This document shows positions 6,512 to 10,327 of a DNA stretch of 10,327 bases, in pieces. Position 1 is the first letter of the stretch. Each line of letters opens with the position of its first letter. The DNA comes from Bacteroidota bacterium. Its GTDB lineage: Bacteria > Bacteroidota > Bacteroidia > Bacteroidales > PUMT01. The stretch is from assembly GCA_003567115.1 (NCBI GenBank), contig PXAP01000280.1:1-10327 (forward strand), in the 5' to 3' direction. A program made the position numbers and the translations under genes. The notes under the pieces are model-generated. The model had not been told where the DNA came from. It ran no database searches and saw nothing but the letters and a program-made list of their open reading frames with translations.

Positions 6512-7001
6512 AAATTTCCGGGGATCTATTACAAGGTTGCTGGTGATGAGCCTGCATGTTATTATTATTATTTACGGCACTGCCTGTGACACCGGCCTTG
6601 TTTACGAGAACAATGAACGTATTCCGGGCAACGAATGGAGCCGTTATCATATACCCGTTTTTGAGGTTGATATTACAGACACCTTAAATACGCATAATCT
6701 GCTCATCAATCTCAGAAACACCGGAGAATATCCTATGAATAACCTTTTTTTGTTTATATCGGTAACATCACCGGAGGGGGCATATACCCGCGACACCCTT
6801 GAGCTGTCTCTGGCTGAGCCTTCCGGCAGGTGGAAAGGAAAAGGTTTTGGAAATGTCTGGCAAAACCGGTTTTTCTACCGGCAAAACGTGCGTTTCCCCG
6901 TAAAGGGTAAATATATATTTGAAATTGAACAGGCCATGAGAAGAGAGGAGCTGCCGGGCATTCTGGATGTGGGGTTAAGGGTTGAAAAGTTGCAATATTA
7001 A
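6501..7001 (+). CDS. gldH: Gliding motility lipoprotein GldH
   Basis: GldH is a Bacteroidota lipoprotein needed for gliding in Flavobacterium and linked to type IX secretion; its biochemical role is unresolved. The 166-residue protein has a basic N terminus, a hydrophobic stretch (about 13-25) and a lipobox-like YGTAC with Cys29 as the lipidation site. The mature part shows family blocks: VYENNERIP (34-42), INLRNTGEYPMNNLFLFISV (69-88), GRWKGKGFGN (109-118), FPVKGKYIFEIEQAMR (131-146) and the closing LPGILDVGLRVEKL. Length is normal. The ATG overlaps the end of ricT by 11 bp, with AAAGGA just upstream that could aid reinitiation. It sits between ricT and trmB in the same operon. GldH-like proteins also occur in non-gliding Bacteroidales, so motility itself is not implied. 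Confidence 0.9.
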   Translation: MIAENFRGSITRLLVMSLHVIIIIYGTACDTGLVYENNERIPGNEWSRYHIPVFEVDITDTLNTHNLLINLRNTGEYPMNNLFLFISVTSPEGAYTRDTLELSLAEPSGRWKGKGFGNVWQNRFFYRQNVRFPVKGKYIFEIEQAMRREELPGILDVGLRVEKLQY

Positions 7002-7023
7002 CAATTGTTCAAGTCTGGTTAAA

Positions 7024-7719
7024 GTGGCAAAAAAAAAGCTGGCAAGGTTTGCTGAAATGTTGCAGTTTGATAATGTTGTGCAGTCAGGAATTGAGGAGAT
7101 ATATAACCGCAGGCACAAATTGCACGGCAGGTGGGCGGAAGATTTTTTTGGTTCATCCGGGCCCGTTGTCCTTGAGCTTGGTTGCGGAAAAGGGGAATAT
7201 ACTGTGAAACTGGCAGAATTGTTCCCCGAAAGGAATTTCCTTGGTGTGGATATTAAGGGGGCAAGAATCTGGAAAGGGGCCAAATATGCATACGAGAATC
7301 AAATGGATAATGTCGGTTTTCTGCGCACCCGCATAGAGATGATATCATCATTTTTTGCCGCCGGTGAGATTGAAGAGATATGGCTTACCTTCCCCGATCC
7401 GCAACCTAAAAAAACCCGGAAAAGACTTACTTCATCTGTTTTCCTGAACCGCTACGGGGGGTTTTTAAGGAGCGGGGGACTGGTGCATCTGAAAACAGAT
7501 AACGCCGATCTTTATAATTACACCCTTTCGCTTATCGAAGCTAACGGACTGGAGGTGGTGGAGGCAACAGATGATCTTTACGGATCGGAAAAGTGTAATG
7601 AGATACTCTCGATAAAGACATTCTATGAACTGCAATATCTTGATCAGGGTAAACCCATATCCTACCTGCAGTTCAGGATTGACGGTTTAAAAGAGATAAA
7701 AGAGCCTGATGAAGAGTAA
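7024..7719 (+). CDS. trmB: tRNA (guanine-N7-)-methyltransferase TrmB
   Basis: TrmB uses S-adenosylmethionine to make m7G at position 46 in the variable loop of many tRNAs. I chose the GTG at 7024 (231 residues) because it yields VAKKKLARFAEM, matching the family's usual MxKxKLAKFAEM start. An ATG at 6982 in the same frame would add 14 unconserved residues and overlap gldH. Visible motifs are GRWAEDFF (35-42), the SAM loop LELGCGKGEYT (50-60), GVDIKGAR (74-81) with the acidic ribose-binding residue, FLRTRIE (99-105), the catalytic LTFPDPQPKK (121-130) followed by KRLT (133-136), and HLKTDN (155-160). Near the C terminus IKTFYE (197-202) is typical of Bacteroidota members. The stop overlaps the next gene by 11 bp. 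Confidence 0.95.
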   Translation: MAKKKLARFAEMLQFDNVVQSGIEEIYNRRHKLHGRWAEDFFGSSGPVVLELGCGKGEYTVKLAELFPERNFLGVDIKGARIWKGAKYAYENQMDNVGFLRTRIEMISSFFAAGEIEEIWLTFPDPQPKKTRKRLTSSVFLNRYGGFLRSGGLVHLKTDNADLYNYTLSLIEANGLEVVEATDDLYGSEKCNEILSIKTFYELQYLDQGKPISYLQFRIDGLKEIKEPDEE

Positions 7720-8044
7720 AGATTCCGGATTTTTTGAAATGGTTTACCGGGTAACATGTCTCATACCCCCCGGCAGGGTTAGTACTTACGGGGCTATTGC
7801 CCGTTACCTGGGCTCTTCGGGTGCCGCCCGCATGGTTGGCTGGGCATTGAACAGCTCTCATTCTTCGGGTAAATTTATCCCTGCCCACCGTGTTGTTAAC
7901 CGTAACGGGGTCTTAACCGGCAAGCACCACTTTGGCACCTCAAATGCCATGCAACAGTTGCTGGAAAATGAGAAAATAAGTGTCCATGATGACCAGGTGG
8001 TAAATTTTACTCAACTGTTCTGGGATCCCTGCCTGGAATTATAA
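7709..8044 (+). CDS. Alkyltransferase-like (ATL) protein, MGMT family without active-site Cys
   Basis: The 111-residue protein is the DNA-binding domain of O6-alkylguanine-DNA alkyltransferases. It shows IPPGRVSTYGAIARYLG (19-35), the helix-turn-helix with ARMVGWALN (40-48; Arg41 is placed like the arginine finger), and PAHRVVNRNGVL (58-69). The catalytic PCHRV motif is PAHRV here, so Ala59 replaces the methyl-accepting Cys. ATL proteins flip out and bind O6-alkylguanine without repairing it and hand the lesion to nucleotide excision repair; that role is known for other members and inferred here. Members with Ala, Trp or other residues at this place are known. It starts inside the end of trmB (11-bp overlap), pointing to one transcript with trmB and gldH. 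Confidence 0.9.
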   Translation: MKSKDSGFFEMVYRVTCLIPPGRVSTYGAIARYLGSSGAARMVGWALNSSHSSGKFIPAHRVVNRNGVLTGKHHFGTSNAMQQLLENEKISVHDDQVVNFTQLFWDPCLEL

Positions 8045-8053
8045 GGTTTTACC

Positions 8054-8071
8054 TACTTTTGCTTATCTTTG
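8054..8071 (+). promoter_or_regulatory. Tandem -7-like elements downstream of the ATL gene
   Basis: TACTTTTG (8054-8061) and TATCTTTG (8064-8071) both match TAnnTTTG; the second continues into GCA, common in this phylum. Transcription would start near 8068 or 8078, more than 330 bases before the NifU-like ATG. No -33 TTTG is seen at the usual distance. Confidence 0.4.
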
Positions 8072-8087
8072 CAGCAAGATTATATTT

Positions 8088-8105
8088 ATCCTGTAATTAC
8101 AGGAT
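8088..8105. repeat. Perfect 18-bp palindrome
   Basis: ATCCTGTAATTACAGGAT equals its own reverse complement. It lies about 10 bases after the predicted start point of the promoter at 8064-8071. It could be an operator for a dimeric regulator or form a 7-bp RNA hairpin with an AATT loop at the 5' end of a transcript. No T-run follows, so a terminator for the upstream operon is less likely. Confidence 0.5.
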
Positions 8106-8412
8106 GAACTGCTTCGCTTTAACATTAAATTTTTTCATCCGTCTGTATTTAAATTGGCTTAAAAAATTTGACTTCGTCGATTTTCCATAGTTATAATCAA
8201 TGCTTTTTTGAATATTTTCAAGATGAAAAATTCATGTATATCTGGTTTAAACAGGAATAAAGGCAGGGATTGGCAGGAGAGATTGACAAAAGCATCGAAA
8301 ATTACAACCATAAAGGGTTGATATAAAAAGATCGTTTGCTTGAAAAAGCAGCACAGGTCTTCTGAAAAGACTAAAGTAAATCAATTGTATAAAACTTTAA
8401 ATAACTGAAAAT

Positions 8413-8649
8413 ATGCAAAATCAAGAGATACTAAAGCGTGTCGATGAAACACTGAAACAAGTCAGGCCCTATTTGCAGGCAGATGGCGGCGATATTGAAG
8501 TAGTCGAACTTACTGATGATAATATACTGAAGGTACGTTTAACCGGTGCATGCCACGGCTGCCCCTTCAGCATGCAAACACTCAAGGCAGGGGTTGAACA
8601 GGCCATCAGGCGGGATATACCGGAAATTAAAGAAGTTGTAGCGGTTTGA
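8413..8649 (+). CDS. NifU C-terminal-domain Fe-S scaffold/carrier protein
   Basis: This 78-residue protein is a stand-alone NifU C-terminal (Nfu-type) domain. Such proteins hold a 4Fe-4S cluster at a dimer interface and pass it to client enzymes in the cytosol. The family signature is complete: VRPYLQADGGDIEVVEL (17-33), then LTGACHGCPFS (43-53) with the cluster ligands Cys47 and Cys50, then MQTLKAGVEQAI (54-65). Length is typical for the short form; there is no IscU-like or A-type domain as in full NifU or NfuA. No Shine-Dalgarno is obvious before the ATG. It lies alone between a 368-bp non-coding stretch upstream and a 177-bp spacer before sprE. Confidence 0.95.
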   Translation: MQNQEILKRVDETLKQVRPYLQADGGDIEVVELTDDNILKVRLTGACHGCPFSMQTLKAGVEQAIRRDIPEIKEVVAV

Positions 8650-8826
8650 TCCCTGATTTTTCATTTGCGATAAAATATGTTCAGGATTTTGCAGTTATTG
8701 TAATTAGGCATTAAAGTCTAATAATAATTTATAACCTGTTTGAAGGCAGCCGGTCGTTATTTCTTTTTTCTTTTCCGGCATATACAGTCCATAACTTGAA
8801 ATTTGATAAGTTTAACCGCCGGACTT

Positions 8827-10327
8827 ATGTTTATAAAACTGAGGATTTGGTCACTATTTTTTCTTATTATCATCCTCACCTCATGCTCTACACAGAGGAA
8901 CACGCTGATGACAAGAACATATCATCAGGTCACTGCCAAATACAACACATTTTTTAATGGAAGGCAGAGTTTCAGGGCCGGAGTGAAGAGATCGGAGCAG
9001 CAGTTCAGGTATGATTATAATAAGATTCTACCCGTTTTTCTCTATACCGATCCGGATATTGCCCGATCGGTGGCTCCGGAAATGGACAGGGCGATCAATA
9101 AAGCTTCAAAGGTTATTGCAAACAAATCCATTACTGCAAGACCAAAGGAGAGAGGCGGACTCTTCAGCAACCGGAATGAAGAGTTTTATCAGCAAAGCGA
9201 ATACAACAGATGGGTCAGGGAAAGCTATCTGCTTGCCGGGAAGGCTCATTTCTACAATCATGATTTTGTCTCTGCCTCTCAGGCATTTATGTTTATAGTC
9301 AGGGAATACGGCCTGAACCCCATCAGACATGAGGCGAAAGTCTGGCTTGCCCGTTCATACGGTGAAATGGGCAGATTCAACGAAGCAAGGCTGCTGATTG
9401 AGGAAATTACCGGTGATCCTGATTTTCCTTCCAAACTTGACATAGAGCTCTACTCTACTATAGCCGACTTTCATCTGAAGCAGGATCAGCATGCCCAGGC
9501 CATAGATATATTGGAAAAGGCAGTGGAATCGTCCGGTGAAAAAGAGAGAAAGATCCGCTATAATTTTATACTTGCACAACTCTATGAACGCACCGGTGAT
9601 TATAGAAAAGCCTCTGAATATTATGGACAGGTAATACAGATGAACCCACCGTATGAAATGGTTTTCAATGCCAGGATCAATCAAACCGGGGTTTATGAGG
9701 CCGGAAGGGAAGATACCGGAAGGATGATCAGAGATCTGGAGAGGATGCTCAGGGATGACAAGAACCGTGATTATCATGATCAGATCTATTATGCCCTGGG
9801 AAATATATATCTGCAAAATAATGATGAGGAAAATGCCATCAGGAATTATTCAATGTCGGCACTAGCAGGTGGTATGAACCCCTCCCAGAAAACCCTGACA
9901 TATCTGGCCCTGGCTGATATCTATTTCGGATATCCTGATTATTTGAAAGCCCGGGCATATTATGACTCTGCGGCTATAAATATGAATCCGGGTTTTCCCG
10001 ACCGGCAGGCAATTGTTGAAAAAAGCAATGTTCTTAATGAGCTGGCTGGTAATATTATGCTTTATGAGCTTGAGGACAGCCTCCAGGTTCTGGCTGTTAT
10101 GGGTGAAACTGAACGAAACAGGAAAATAGATGATATTATTGCCCGGGTAAGGAGAGAAGAGGAAGAAGCCCGGCAGCAGGAGCGGCTTGCACAGCAAACT
10201 CCCCGGTACCAGGCAGCCCGGACGGCTCAGGCTGCACGTTATCAGGCTGAACGTTCGGGCGATGGCAGCTGGTATTTTTATAATCCGTCAGCCGTTAACT
10301 TCGGCCAAAGCGAATTTGAGTCGTTAT
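8827..10327 (+). CDS. sprE: Type IX secretion lipoprotein SprE/PorW (runs off right edge)
   Basis: The frame is open from the ATG at 8827 to the window end: 500 codons and one base, no stop. SprE (PorW in Porphyromonas) is a lipoprotein required for type IX secretion and, in gliders, motility; it is reported to link the PorK/PorN ring to the translocon. The N terminus has a basic start, a hydrophobic core (9-17) and lipobox LTSC with Cys20. The mature start RNTLMTRTYHQVTAKYNTFFNG (24-45, interrupted) is typical of the family. TPR-like helical repeats follow, seen in SYLLAGKAHFYNHDF (155-169), EAKVWLARSYGEMGRFNEA, ILAQLYERTGDYRKASEYY and YALGNIYLQNNDEENAI, through about residue 410. An Arg/Glu/Gln-rich segment (about 439-478) precedes GSWYFYNPSAVNFGQSEF, the family's conserved C-terminal block start. 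More C-terminal sequence must lie beyond the edge. Confidence 0.9.
   Translation, partial: MFIKLRIWSLFFLIIILTSCSTQRNTLMTRTYHQVTAKYNTFFNGRQSFRAGVKRSEQQFRYDYNKILPVFLYTDPDIARSVAPEMDRAINKASKVIANKSITARPKERGGLFSNRNEEFYQQSEYNRWVRESYLLAGKAHFYNHDFVSASQAFMFIVREYGLNPIRHEAKVWLARSYGEMGRFNEARLLIEEITGDPDFPSKLDIELYSTIADFHLKQDQHAQAIDILEKAVESSGEKERKIRYNFILAQLYERTGDYRKASEYYGQVIQMNPPYEMVFNARINQTGVYEAGREDTGRMIRDLERMLRDDKNRDYHDQIYYALGNIYLQNNDEENAIRNYSMSALAGGMNPSQKTLTYLALADIYFGYPDYLKARAYYDSAAINMNPGFPDRQAIVEKSNVLNELAGNIMLYELEDSLQVLAVMGETERNRKIDDIIARVRREEEEARQQERLAQQTPRYQAARTAQAARYQAERSGDGSWYFYNPSAVNFGQSEFESL

Larger units (their letters stand above)
8045..8412. other. Gene-free stretch with promoter-like elements and a palindrome
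   Basis: These 368 bp between the ATL gene and the NifU-like gene hold no recognised coding sequence. Two overlapping -7-like elements (8054-8071) and a perfect palindrome (8088-8105) lie at its start. A weak hairpin follows: GAC/GTC core at 8170-8178 with A-rich and T-rich flanks running into TTTT near 8181. Another small hairpin, GTCTT/AAGAC, lies around 8359-8373. It may be a long leader of the NifU-like gene or encode a small RNA. The longest ATG-started ORF I noted (8223-8321, 32 residues) has no recognisable features. Confidence 0.5.

Noticed and set aside
6982..7023. Longer ATG start for trmB
   Set aside because: The 14 extra residues are not like the family N terminus and overlap gldH; the GTG at 7024 restores the conserved KKKLARFAEM start. 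A short upstream extension cannot be fully excluded.
8223..8321. 32-residue ORF in the gene-free region
   Set aside because: No recognised motif, no ribosome-binding site and no length support; ORFs of this size are expected by chance.
8749..8779. GCCGG/CCGGC inverted repeat around a pyrimidine tract before sprE
   Set aside because: Arms are only five bases with a 21-base loop, and it is not followed by a T-run; too weak to call a terminator or operator.
8792..8815. AACTT/AAGTT arms before the sprE start
   Set aside because: Five-base arms in AT-rich sequence with imperfect centre; no promoter consensus coincides with it.
9011..10197. Several open frames of 74-153 codons on both strands in the last 1.3 kb
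   Set aside because: They all lie inside the continuous sprE reading frame, which has clear family blocks along its length.

Overview
The window looks like a chromosomal core-gene region of a Bacteroidota bacterium, probably Bacteroidales or a related order. The evidence is two proteins that occur essentially only in this phylum (the gliding lipoprotein GldH and the type IX secretion lipoprotein SprE/PorW), a Bacteroidota-type LuxE-like acyltransferase, a long delta-prime clamp-loader subunit, and several matches to the phylum's TAnnTTTG -7 promoter element in front of genes. No tRNA, rRNA, insertion sequence, CRISPR array, prophage or integrase was seen.

Layout. Positions 1-569 (minus) hold the N-terminal 189 codons of a LuxE/PaaK-like acyl-activating protein that runs off the left edge. 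A 303-bp AT-rich divergent spacer separates it from 873-2273 (plus), a cytosolic coiled-coil/class III nucleotide cyclase/HD-phosphohydrolase fusion. A convergent spacer rich in hairpins follows, then phosphoglycerate kinase (pgk, minus, 3666-2476). pgk and holB (plus, 3901-5139) diverge from a short region with closely spaced, oppositely oriented -7-like elements. After a 217-bp spacer comes a compact plus-strand run: ricT (5357-6511), gldH (6501-7001), trmB (7024-7719) and an alkyltransferase-like gene (7709-8044), with two 11-bp overlaps and one 22-bp gap, so probably one operon. A 368-bp gap holds promoter-like elements and a perfect 18-bp palindrome but no recognised gene. It is followed by a small NifU-C-domain Fe-S protein (8413-8649) and, after 177 bp with no clear feature, a long lipoprotein with TPR-like helices, SprE/PorW (8827 to beyond the right edge).

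How the genes fit together. holB-ricT adjacency is also found in Bacillus subtilis (holB-yaaT), so replication and RNA-turnover functions sit in an ancient neighbourhood. GldH and SprE both serve the type IX secretion and gliding machinery of the cell envelope but lie in separate transcription units. The rest is housekeeping (glycolysis, tRNA m7G46 modification, alkyl-lesion recognition, Fe-S assembly) plus one second-messenger enzyme.

The points most worth following up are: the cyclase-HD fusion, which may both make and break a nucleotide signal; a dnaX-like slippery heptamer in holB with an immediate -1 stop; the altered phosphate-binding loop in the LuxE-like protein; and the gene-free stretch at 8045-8412. 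No wholly new defence or mobile system is evident.
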